Shown here one piece after another: positions 37,501 to 48,830 of a stretch of 64,000 bases of DNA; position 1 is the stretch's first letter, and each line of letters begins with the position of its first letter. Both the position numbers and the translations under genes were made by a program. The notes beneath the pieces were generated by a model. That model was given only the letters and a program-made list of their open reading frames with translations. It was not told the DNA's origin and ran no database searches. The DNA lies in contig JAIGNY010000126.1 of the NCBI GenBank assembly GCA_020152595.1, positions 203,501 to 267,500 of the forward strand, in the 5' to 3' direction. This stretch comes from Chiridota heheva. Taxonomy: Eukaryota; Echinodermata; Holothuroidea; Apodida; Chiridotidae.

Positions 37501-39180
37501 CAGGCAGGGTCCGACCGACCAGGCAGGGTCCGACCGACCAGGCAGGGTCCGACCGACCAGGCAGGGTCCGACCGACCAGGCAGGGTCCGACCGACCAGGC
37601 AGGGTCCGACCGACCAGGCAGGGTCCGACCGACCAGGCAGGGTCCGACCGACCAGGCAGGGTCCGACCGACCAGGCAGGGTCCGGACCGACCAGGCAGGG
37701 TCCGACCGACCAGGCAGGGTCCGACCGACCAGGCAGGGTCCGACCGACCAGGCAGGGTCCGACCGACCAGGCAGGGTCCGACCGACCAGGCAGGGTCCGA
37801 CCGACCAGGCAGGGTCCGACCGGGCAGGGTCCGGACCGACCAGGCAGGGTCCGACCGACCAGGCAGGGTCCGACCGACCAGGCAGGGTCCGACCGACCAG
37901 GCAGGGTCCGACCGACCAGGCAGGGTCCGACCGACCAGGCAGGGTCCGACCGACCAGGCAGGGTCCGACCGACCAGGCAGGGTCCGACCGACCAGGCAGG
38001 GTCCGACCGACCAGGCAGGGTCCGACCGACCAGGCAGGGTCCGACCGACCAGGCAGGGTCCGACCGACCAGGCAGGGTCCGACCGACCAGGCAGGGTCCG
38101 ACCGACCAGGCAGGGTCCGACCGACCAGGCAGGGTCCGACCGACCAGGCAGGGTCCGACCGACCAGGCAGGGTCCGACCGACCAGGCAGGGTCCGACCGA
38201 CCAGGCAGGGTCCGACCGACCAGGCAGGGTCCGACCGACCAGGCAGGGTCCGACCGACCAGGCAGGGTCCGACCGACCAGGCAGGGTCCGGACCGACCAG
38301 GCAGGGTCCGACCGACCAGGCAGGGTCCGACCGACCAGGCAGGGTCCGACCGACCAGGCAGGGTCCGACCGACCAGGCAGGGTCCGACCGACCAGGCAGG
38401 GTCCGACCGACCAGGCGGGGTCCGGACCGACCAGGCGGGGTCCGGACCGACCAGGCGGGGTCCGGACCGACCAGGCGGGGTCCGACCGACCAGGCAGGGT
38501 CCGACCGACCAGGCAGGGTCCGACCGACCAGGCAGGGTCCGACCGACCAGGCAGGGTCCGGACCGACCAGGCAGGGTCCAGGGACCGACCAGGCAGGGTC
38601 CGACCGACCAGGCAGGGTCCGACCGACCAGGCGGGGTCCGGACCGACCAGGCGGGGTCCGGACCGACCAGGCGGGGTCCGGACCGACCAGGCGGGGTCCG
38701 GACCGACCAGGCGGGGTCCGGACCGACCAGGCGGGGTCCGGACCGACCAGGCGGGGTCCGGACCGACCAGGCAGGGTCCGGACCGACCAGGCAGGGTCCG
38801 ACCGACCAGGCAGGGTCCGACCGACCAGGCAGGGTCCGACCGACCAGGCAGGGTCCGACCGACCAGGCAGGGTCCGGACCGACCGACCAGGGGTCCGACC
38901 GACCAGGCAGGGTCCGACCGACCAGGCAGGGTCCGACCGACCAGGCAGGGTCCGACCGACCAGGCAGGGGTCCGACCGACCAGGCAGGTCCGACCGACCA
39001 GGCAGGATCCGACCGACCAGGCAGGATCCGACCGACCAGGCAGGATCCGACCGACCAGGCAGGGTCCGACCGACCAGGCAGGGTCCGACCGACCAGGCAG
39101 GGTCCGACCGACCAGGCAGGGTCCGACCGACCAGGCAGGATCCGACCGACCAGGCAGGGTCCGACCGACCAGGCAGGGTC
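25563..39180 (+). repeat. 19-bp satellite (gggtccgaccgaccaggca), about 715 copies
   Basis: Exact head-to-tail 19-bp units. From about 25.65 to 33.4 kb only some ten variant units are visible. From about 34.2 to 39.1 kb units with ggcgggg, ggtccgga and small indels become frequent. Each unit contains the 9-bp dyad GGTCcGACC and two CpGs. The unit has no stop codon on either strand, and 19 is not a multiple of three, so all frames cycle through the same 19-residue pattern. This gives false ORFs of over 6,000 codons on the minus strand. Confidence 0.98.
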
Positions 39181-39189
39181 GAAGAGTCG

Positions 39190-39790
39190 TAGGAGCGCGC
39201 GAAGGGACCAGGTAGCGCGCAAAAAACCTGGAAAGCGCAAGAGTCCGGGGAGCAGGTGAAGGGATTGGGGAGCGCGCGAAGGGTCTGGAAAGCGCGAGGG
39301 TTTCGAAGAACGCGCGGAAAGCCTGAGAAGCGCACAAAGGGTCTGAGGAGTGCGCGAAGCGTCAAGGAAGCGCGCAAAGGGTCTAAGGAGCGCGCAAAGG
39401 GTCCCGGGAGCGCGCGAAGGGTCTGGGGAACGCGCGAAGGGTCCGGGAAGCATGCGAAGGTTCCGGGACGCGCGCGAAGGGTCCGACCAAGGAGCGCGCG
39501 TAGGGTCCGACTGGCGGGTCCGACCAGGGAGCGCGCGAAGTGCGACTGGTAGGTCCGACCAGGGAGCGCGCATAGGGTCTGACTGGCGGGTTCGACCAAG
39601 GAGCGCGCGAAGGGTCTGACTGGCGGGTCAGACCAGAGAGCGTGCAAAGGGTCTGGGAAGCGCGAAGGGTCCGGGGAGACGCGAAGGGTCTGGGGAGCGC
39701 GTGAAGGGTCTGGGGAGCGTGCGAAAAATCAGGGGCGCCTGCGAAGGGCAAGGGGAGCGCGCGAAGGGTCTATGAAGCGCACAAAGGGTC
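39190..39790 (+). repeat. about 20-bp GCGC repeat (ggagcgcgcgaagggtccg)
   Basis: About 30 variable units of gcgcgcgaagggtc(c/t)gg(g)ga. Mixed units around 39,480-39,640 contain ggtccgac(c/t) words of the neighbouring 19-bp array. Confidence 0.9.
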
Positions 39791-39832
39791 TAAGCCTTGG
39801 ACTCCAAGTCCAAACCAAAGGGTCCAAGACTC

Positions 39833-42490
39833 GGAGCCGCACGACTCGGAGCCGCACGACTCGGAGCCGCACGACTCGGAGCCGCAAGACTCGGAGCCGC
39901 ACGACTCGGAGCCGCACGACTCGAGGGCCGCACGACTCGGGGCCGCACGACTCGAGCCGCACGACTCGGAGCCGCACGACTCGGAGCCGCACGACTCGGA
40001 GCCGCACGACTCGGAGCCGCACGACTCGGAGCCGCACGACTCGGAGCCTCACGACTCGGAGCCGCACGACTCGGAGCCGCACGACTCGGAGCCGCACGAC
40101 TCGGAGCCTCACGACTCGGAGCCGCACGACTCGGAGCCGCACGACTCGGAGCCGCACGACTCGGAGCCGCACGACTCGGAGCCGCACGACTCGGAGCCGC
40201 ACGACTCGGAGCCCGACTCGGAGCCGCACGACTCGGAGCCGCACGACTCGGAGCCGCACGACTCGGAGCCGCACGACTCGGAGCCGCACGACTCGGAGCC
40301 GCACGACTCGGAGCCGCACGACTCGGAGCCGCACGACTCGGAGCCGCACGACTCGGAGCCGCACGACTCGGAGCCGCACGATTTGGAGCCGCACGACTCG
40401 GAGCCGTACAAATTCGGAACCGCACGACTCGGAGACGCATGAAATGGAGCCGCACGACCCGGAGTTGCACGACCCGGAGTTGCACGACTCGGGGCCGCAC
40501 GACTCGGAGCCGCACGACTCGGAGCCGCACGACTCGGAGCCGCACGACTCGGAGCCGCACGACTCGGAGCCGCACCACTCGGAGCCGCACGACTCGGGCC
40601 GCACGCCTCAGCCGCACCACTCGGCCGCACGACTCGGAGCCGCACGACTCGGAGCCGCACGACTCGGAGCCGCACGACTCGGAGCCGCACGACTTAAAGC
40701 CGCACGACTTAGAGCCACACGACCTAATGCCACACGGCTTAATGCCACACGACTTAATGCCACACGACTTAATGCCACACGACTTAATGCCAAACAATTA
40801 GGTCTCGGAGCCGCACGACTGGAGCCGCTCGACTCGGAGCCGTACGAGTCGGAGCCGCACGACTCGATGCCGCACGACTCGGAGCCGCACGACTCGGAGC
40901 CGCACGGCTCGGAGCCGCACGACTCGGAGCCGCACGACTCGGAGCCGCACGACTCGGAGCCGCACGACTCGGAGCCGCACGACTCGGAGCCGCACCACTC
41001 GGAACCGCACGACTCGGAGCCTCACGACTCGGAGCCGCACGACTCGGAGACGCACGATTCGGAGCCGCACGAAATGGAGCCGCACGACCTGGAGCCGCAC
41101 GACCTGGAGCCGCACGACCTGGAGCCGCACGACCTGGAGCCGCACGACCCGGAGCCGCACGACTCGGAGCCGTACGATTCGGAGCCGCACGACTCGGACC
41201 GCACGACTCGGAGCCGCATGAAATGGAGCCGCACGACCCGGAGTTGCACGACCCGGAGCCGCACGACCCGGAGCCGCACGACCCGGAGCCGCACGACCCG
41301 GAGCCGCACGACTCAGAGCCGCACGACTCGGGAGCCGCACGACTCGGAGACGCACGACTCGGAGCCGCACGACTCGGAGCCGCACGACTCGGAGCCGCAC
41401 GACTCGGAGCCGCACGTTTCGGAGCCGCGCGACTTGGAACCGCACGACTCGGAGCAGCACGACTCGGAACCGCACTACTCGGAACCGCACGACTCGGAAC
41501 CGCGCGACTCGGAGCCGTGCGACTCGGAGCCGCACGACACGGAACCGCACGGCTCGGAGCCGCACGTCTCGGAGCCGCACGACTGGAGCCGCTCGACTCG
41601 GAGCCGCACGACTCGGAGCCGCACGACTCGGAGCCGCACGACACGGAGTCGCACGACTCGGAGCCGCACGACTCGGAGCCGCAAGACTCAGAGCCGCAAG
41701 ACTTAAAGCCGCACGATTTAGAGCCGCACGACTTAGAGCCGCACGACTTAGAGCCGCACGACTTAGAGCCGCACGACTTAGAGCCACACGACTTAGAGCC
41801 ACACGACTTAATGCCACACGACTTAATGCCACACGACTTAATGCCACACGACTGAATGCCACACGACTTAATGCCATACGACTTAATGCCACACGACTTA
41901 ATGCCAAACAACTTAAAGCCACACGACTTAATGCCACACGACTTAATGCCACACGACTTAATGCCACACGACTTAATGCCACACGACTTAATGCCACACG
42001 ACTTATTGCCACACGACTGAAAGCTACACGAATTAATGCCACACGACTTAATGTCACACGACTTAATGCCACACGACTTAATGCCACACGACTTAATGCC
42101 ACACGACTTAAAGCCACACGACTTAAAGCCACACGACTTAGACCCACGACTTAAAGCCACACGGCTTAGAGCCACACAACTTAAAGCCACACGACCCAAA
42201 GCCACACGACTTAGAGCCATACGACTTAGAGCCATTAGAGCCACACGACTAAGAGCCACTCGACTTAGAGCCACACGACTTATAGCCACACGACTTAAAG
42301 CCACACGACGTAAAGCCACACGACTAAAAGTCACACGATTTTAAAGAGTAACACGACTTAGAGCCACACGGCTTAGAGCCACTCGACCTAAAGCCACACG
42401 ACTTATAGCCACACGACTTAAAGCCATACGACTTAAAGCCACACGACTGAAAGTCACACGATTTTAAAGTCACGCGACTTTAGTTACACG
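39833..42490 (+). repeat. 15-bp satellite (gagccgcacgactcg), about 177 copies
   Basis: GC-type units fill 39,833-40,690 and 40,805-41,700. AT-type units (gacttagagccacac, gacttaatgccacac) fill about 40,690-40,800 and 41,700-42,490. The GC-then-AT order therefore occurs twice. The rare variant gaaatggagcc marks 40,441, 41,071 and 41,220, with the first two exactly 630 bp (42 units) apart. All frames on both strands are low complexity and non-coding. Confidence 0.96.
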
Positions 42491-42547
42491 ACTTTAAAGT
42501 TGTTACTTTTTCTTTAACCAACCAAGCAACTCTTTCCTTTCAATTAA

Positions 42548-42766
42548 GGGAACACTAAACTGAAAAGTAGGGGCGCTCGTTTATGCAAATTTCACAGATA
42601 TTCTTCACAACAGATCGATAAACTTCATGTCTCAATACCCCACAGACGTGAGGGCTAAGTTTACTTGAATATTCATATTCAAGAAAATTGCTATACCGTT
42701 GCGTACTAGATAAGCATTTGATTGGGGGCATAAAAATACGTCCGCACTTTTTGGTCTAGTGCCCCT
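42548..42766 (+). mobile_element. TTAA-flanked MITE, family 2, copy 2
   Basis: TTAA at 42,544-42,547 and 42,767-42,770 flank a 219-bp element. The ends gggaacactaaactgaaaag and, inverted, aggggcactagaccaaaaag form imperfect terminal inverted repeats matching the copies at 8,070 and 50,409. There is no ORF. Confidence 0.65.
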
Positions 42767-43079
42767 TTAAATATGTCGCGAAAATGATAGGAAAGGCTAA
42801 TCTTGCTCAAACTTGATTGTGGGTGATGTGAATATATATTGGAATACGCCCATTAAAAAAACATTTACAAAAGAAAATTCCACAAATACATCACAAATTT
42901 GTATTTTGATGAAAGTTACAAAATCTTTTATCAAAATTGGTTAAACATTGACAATTTATAAAAGGCAACAATATAAAACTACACTTCCTTTGAGTTGTGC
43001 AGTAAATTCTGTTTGATTCGTTGCCACCCCCCCCCCCCACCTTCTTCCCTCCCCCTACCATCGACGCTGCCACAACACG

Positions 43080-44705
43080 TCACCCATATCATCGCACCCT
43101 AAGCCCAATACGTCACTAAAACCTATGTACCATTTAACATCCGACCCTTGAGTCTGTTCCATATACCATACAATATTATGCCTCATATACCCTCCCATCC
43201 ACATCTTATTTGCCATTTCACCCATGACTAATATTACAACCCACCCTCTGTATTATGCATGTACGCAATCATATCCACCATACAACACATGTTATCCCAC
43301 TGTGTCCCCTATGTTCCACGTGCCATCCCACCCTATGTCCCACGTTTTGTCGCATATGTGAATGCTAAACCCACTATCCCATGCATATCACCTTATTCCA
43401 TATGCAGACCAATTCACATATAATATTTTCAAGCTATTTCGTATACGCAATCTCACCCTTATGCAATACCTTTCACCCATATGTTCAAAACACTATGCCA
43501 CCCCTACGTCTCACATTCCATTGCACCCTATGCCACATAAGTCATTTCAACTCTTCCAACTCTTTATCTCATCTTATGCCCATATACTATCCAATGTTAT
43601 GCTCCCACGCAACCCATCCTTTATTCGTATGTCACCATACCCTCTATACACATGCCACCCTATCCCACATCCAAACTCTAACTCTTTTCTTATACGCATT
43701 TCCACCTTTGTCCAGTAGGTTCCATTCCACCCTTTGTCTCGCATGCCATCCAACCCTATGCCCCTAATGACAAACTACCATATGTCCCGTATGACAACAC
43801 ACCCTATGTCCCATATGCCATTTCACCATATGTCCCATCCCTAACCATGTCCCACATGACGACCCACGCTATGTCGCATACGTGTACGCCAAACCCAGTA
43901 CCATGTACATGTCACCCTGCTCCATTTTACATTCCACCCTGGGTCCAATGTGACATTTCACCCTTTGTCCCATATGGCATTCCACCTATATGTCCCATAT
44001 GATATTTCACCCTATGTCGTATTTTTAATTCCATCTTCTTTATCCAATATTTTTCATCGTAGCAAACGACCCACATGCTCCATGTGACATTTTAACTTAT
44101 GTACCATATGCCATCCATGTCGCACACGCACTATCCCGTTTATGTCACCCCATGTCTGTTATGCCAACCCACCTCATGTTCCATATGATATCCCACTCTT
44201 TCTCTTTTAAACAATCCCATCCTCTATCCAATATCTACCATATATGCACAACATACCATCGTGCCAGGCATTTTCAGCTATGAACCATATGCCATCCATC
44301 TCACCTTGTGCCTCATATGTTATTCCATACTATGCGCCGTAAGCCATACCACTTTTGTCTTACACACCACCCTAAAACTTATACGACAGCCAACACGTTC
44401 GCTATTACACCCACTATTCCATCCCACACTGTCCCACGTTATACTCCACCATATTTCGTATGCGCAATCCAACCCTCTACCCATTATCATGCCACCCCAC
44501 CTATGATCCACATGCCACCCAACAGTATGGTCCACATGTCATCCCACCTATGACTTACATGCCACCCAACATAATGATCCTCATGTCATCCCACCTATGA
44601 CCCACATGCCACCCAACAGTATGATCCACATGTCATCCCAACTATGACCCACATGCCACCCAACATTATGATCCACGTGTCATCCTACCTATGACTCACA
44701 TACAC
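43080..44705 (-). repeat. minisatellite field M', inverted relative to 16.3-20 kb
   Basis: Degenerate units with cccatatgccatcccaccc and tatgtccca words, the reverse complement of field M. At 44,500-44,700 there is a 47-bp higher-order repeat made of two roughly 23-bp subunits. Read inverted, the subunit cataggtgggatgacatgtg nearly equals the field M unit. A 13-C run lies at about 43,029. Confidence 0.85.
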
Positions 44706-44825
44706 ATTTTGAATAATGTCGGGGATCTACATTTTAACATGATGTGTTATAGAACAAATACCTTATTTAACTGTAAATGGACAGATAGAGATGTTATATT
44801 CACCACAAAGCTCCTTAAATATTGA

Positions 44826-45598
44826 AGAGAACAGTGGCGTAGGAACCGGGACCAGTGAGATAAATCCCACCCCTCCCCCCTTCCTTCAAAAGATAAAGGT
44901 CTAACGAATTGATTTTGAAGAATCAGATTCAGATTCCATGGCATTTTCTTCAATCTTAAATTTTCGAGAGGCCTACTTTAAATTTTTTCAATTTTCCAAA
45001 CGTTTTCTTCATTTTCGGGAATTTATTTTCAATTTTCGGAAAATTTCCTTCAATGTTCCTGAAATTTCCTTCATTTTCAAGATATCTTCTTCATTTGGGG
45101 AAATTTGCCTAAATTTTCGTGAAATTTGCTTAAATTTTCGTGAAATTTGCTTAAATTTTTCGGAAAAATCTTCTTCATGTTCGGGGAAATTATCTTCGCA
45201 TTTTCGGAAAATATCCTTCATTCTCAGGAATTTTTCATCATCGCTCCCAATTTTCATGAAAATTTTATCAACTTATTTATACGTGAAATGTCCTTCATTT
45301 TTTATAATTTTTTCTTCATGTTTGGGAATTTTGCATCAATTCTGGTGCTTGAATTTTCGTGAAATTTCCTTCATTTTCGGGAAATTTGTCTTCCTGTTTG
45401 GGAAATTTTCATAATTTTCGTAGAATTTCCTTCATTTTCGTGAAATTTCCTTCATTTTCTGGAAATTTTACCAAAATTTCCGATCATTCCCCCTTCCCCC
45501 TTTTTTACAAATAGTGATAAGAGATCATCCGGCGTACATTTTTGTAGGTCTGTTGGGACAAAAATCAATTCCCTTCTCCCCCTTCCTTGAATTTCAAA
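44826..45598 (+). repeat. dispersed element with internal 21-bp minisatellite, copy 1
   Basis: It opens with cagtggcgtaggaaccggga, then aaaggtctaacgaa(t)tgatttt and ccatggcattttcttcaatc. It then enters degenerate 21-bp units of the type ttttcgtgaaatttgcttaaa. The three clearest are at 45,110-45,160. The same opening words recur at 58,352. The open frame here encodes a seven-residue repeat (FREICLN) that I regard as non-coding. Confidence 0.75.
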
Positions 45599-45599
45599 A

Positions 45600-46345
<746 letters not shown>

Positions 46346-46494
46346 CATATAGACGAAACAGAAAATGTTACACGTTTTGACAATAAAAGAAATACACCGG
46401 TACCTATTTTTCAGAGGGGCGATCCACACTGCCTCTCTTCTCTATGCTCTATATTTTGTTCACAAAAATATACTTTTGTAGTGGCGTGGTGGGT

Positions 46495-46985
46495 CATGTT
46501 TTACTGGGGGAAAGGGAATTTTGGCGCCCCTTCCCCCCTCTCCCCCGAAAAAAGCTCATAAGAGTAAAATATTGAGCACATAAAAGTAAATTGGCATGAA
46601 CAGGTAAACAAATTGCTTAAAATCAGTGTTTCGAATTTAGAAACCGAACCGTCAACTGTAAGGGGTCCAGGAGACGAAACCTCCGGAAAGCGCTGCTTTG
46701 GTCAAATTTCCCGAAAATTTCCCAAACAATAAAAATATTGGAAAATGAAGGCAATGTCCTGAAAATAAAAGAAATCTCCTGAAAATGATTTTTTTTTTCT
46801 TCCCAAAATAGAAAAAAAACTTTCCAACAAATGCCGAACATTGAGGAAAACATCCCAAAATGATGGAAATTTAACGAAAATGGATCTAAGTTTCACGAAA
46901 TTGAAGAAATTTCCCGAAAACGAAGGAAATTTTACGAAAACGAAGGAAATTTAACGGAAAATGAAGAAAACTTGCCAAAACCACT
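46495..46985 (-). repeat. dispersed 21-bp minisatellite element, inverted copy
   Basis: On the minus strand the same ttttcgg(g)aaatttccttc style units run from 46,985 leftwards, ending in C/G-rich sequence near 46,500. It lies just downstream of block Z' and stops shortly before the THAP-like exon. Confidence 0.65.
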
Positions 46986-47070
46986 GTCGTCTGCTGTAAG
47001 TTACATTTAATTAGACACACATACGTTGGCATGTTGTTATTATATATAAGATAATTTTTACAAGATAATT

Positions 47071-47243
47071 ATGTTGGAATCTTTCTGTACCGTTGGTTGC
47101 ACCAATAGATGTGTACGGGGGGAAAAAAAGACATTTTTTCGATTTCCATCTGATCCTGATCGACGTTCGAAGTGAGTTTCTGCTGTACGACGCAACGGCT
47201 TTCAACCTACACACTAAAATTTGTAGCGAGCACTTTATATCAG
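47071..47243 (+). pseudogene. THAP zinc-finger exon, broken
   Basis: From an ATG at 47,071 the frame reads MLESFCTVGCTNRC, then KTFFRFPSDPDRRSK. This matches the start of a THAP domain: the first two zinc ligands, then the FxFP-D element. The next codon is TGA (47,173-47,175), exactly where THAP domains have the invariant Trp. After it the frame reads VSAVRRNGF. A shift of frame near 47,197 is then needed to read HTKICSEHFISG, which holds the last two zinc ligands (C-x2-H) and the conserved F. A donor cag|gtatag follows at 47,243. THAP domains bind DNA and occur in host regulators and in P and Kolobok transposases. It is one nonsense plus one frameshift, so a pseudogene, unless both are sequence errors. 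GTGAGT at the nonsense site could alternatively be a splice donor. Confidence 0.65.
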
Positions 47244-47249
47244 GTATAG

Positions 47250-48310
47250 GCTTTGTCTGAGTATAACGAACAATCAGATGACGTTAACGTTAAAGTTACT
47301 CTTCGTATACCGTGTGAAAATATAAATTACTTAAGGAAAATATCAAAAAATTTGGAAGCAAGCAAAAAACTGCAATCAGTAAAATTCGCTGAACTGGTGC
47401 TGGTAGGTTAGCATGTAGTTTGTTTGTTGCATACGAGTGATATGACTGAGCTGTGTGAAGACGCGTGAAACGCAACGACGCCGCTGCCCGGTAAAATGGA
47501 GTCCAGTTGAGTTAGAATTACGTGATAAAATATAGAAAATTATAGAAGATAGAAATTGCTATATGTCCATATAGGCATTTATAATCCAGTACAAATCATG
47601 AAAATAGCTAATTCTTAAGCTTTTGTCCGTCAAGCTCGGTCACGAATTAACTATTTTACAGCTTTTTGCTTCTTGTCGTGTTAATGTGCAAATCAATATG
47701 CAAATCGGTTTGATGTATGAACGGGCATACCGACTATTTTCTTATCAGAAACGTGTTTTTTTAATTTTAGTATGCACCACAATTATTTGAATGGGTGATT
47801 CTGTTAAGTTTTTAATTATCTTTTTACCCACGTCTATCACCAACCAACATCCAGGAGAAAACAATCGCGTATTTTCAAAGACTGAAGTTTAATGAACGAA
47901 ATACTAAAATAATTTAATTTCTTTTAAATATTTGATATTTAAATTATGAACATGTCGAAATATCCTTAAAGTTTGATTGACCTTTGGAACTAAATGCAAT
48001 GTTTCACCAAGTGCTAGTTTGAAGAACAAGAGAAAACTTCTACAGCCTTCAGGAACAGGATGCCGCCGGGAGGATAGTGGTTGGGTGGAGAGAGAGAGGG
48101 GGTGCACTGGATCCCAGGTTCAGTGAGCACCCATATGTATACAGTGCCTGATTATTTCTTTTGGCGACTAAAAAGTAAAACATCCATAAAAACAAAAAAC
48201 ATAACCACAAAAGCAGAGAAATCGACCAAAAAAACGGTCACTTGATCCCAAAATATATACAAATATATTTTCGCCCTTTGATATGATGGGCGCTAAATAC
48301 TAAATTTGTA
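47250..48310. other. AT-rich DNA without recognised gene
   Basis: No further exon of the THAP gene was recognised. Short direct repeats and microsatellite-like patches only. Confidence 0.4.
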
Positions 48311-48319
48311 CCCCAAGGC

Positions 48320-48830
48320 TCTCATTCTCTCATTTTCGGGAAAAGTCGGGGAAATTTCTTCACATTTTAAAAGATTTTCTTCAATTTTTTTCGGAAATGT
48401 AGACAAATATTCCAAAAGTTACAATAGTTTCTCCAAATATTCTGTTTTACCATTTTTTTTCAATTTTTTCAATTTTTTTAAATTTCAGTTTTGATAAATT
48501 TACCTCCCAACAGTTAAGAATGTATCCAAGAAGGCGAAATCCTCTCAGAGGGGAGGTTTTCTTCCTGTCCCCGCTTCCTACGCCTCCAGTTCTTGATTTT
48601 TAAAGATAAAAATCTCTTTTAGTTATTGAGTTATGGCTATATCAAAGTTTCATCAGTTGTCAGGTTGTTTAATTAAGCAAAAGTTGTGGTGTATGACTAG
48701 GCGAACAGCTTCAAAAATTTGTGTAGTTTCTTAAATTTCTTTCCTAGATCTTAATCTAAATCACTGAAAATCATGAGAAAATATATGATCTTGCTAGAAT
48801 TTGTTTAGGTCCCGTATGTGATAAATAAAG
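48320..48830 (+). repeat. dispersed 21-bp minisatellite element, diverged copy
   Basis: It contains cattttcgggaaaagtcggg-type units, then gaatgtatccaagaagg. Near 48,765 it has tcactgaaaatcatgagaaa, with atcttgctagaatttg after a short gap. These correspond to words of block Z' and of the copy at 58.35 kb. Confidence 0.55.

Noticed and set aside
25563-39180. CRISPR array
   Set aside because: Monomers are contiguous with no unique spacers, no cas genes are present and the DNA is eukaryotic.
20318-39647. Three overlapping minus-strand reading frames of over 6,300 codons
   Set aside because: They result from tandem units that contain no stop codon on either strand. With 19 bp per unit every frame cycles through the same peptide. 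There is no promoter, splice context or codon-position bias.
39729-42344. Long Ser/Arg/Cys-rich frames on both strands of the right 15-bp array
   Set aside because: The period is a multiple of three, so frames stay open in all registers on both strands at once. This is composition, not coding.
20340-42490. Telomeric or rDNA array
   Set aside because: No TTAGGG-type unit and no conserved rRNA sequence. Centromeric identity cannot be judged from sequence.
44938-45414. 158-codon Phe-rich protein
   Set aside because: It coincides with the 21-bp minisatellite of a dispersed element whose other copies are not open.
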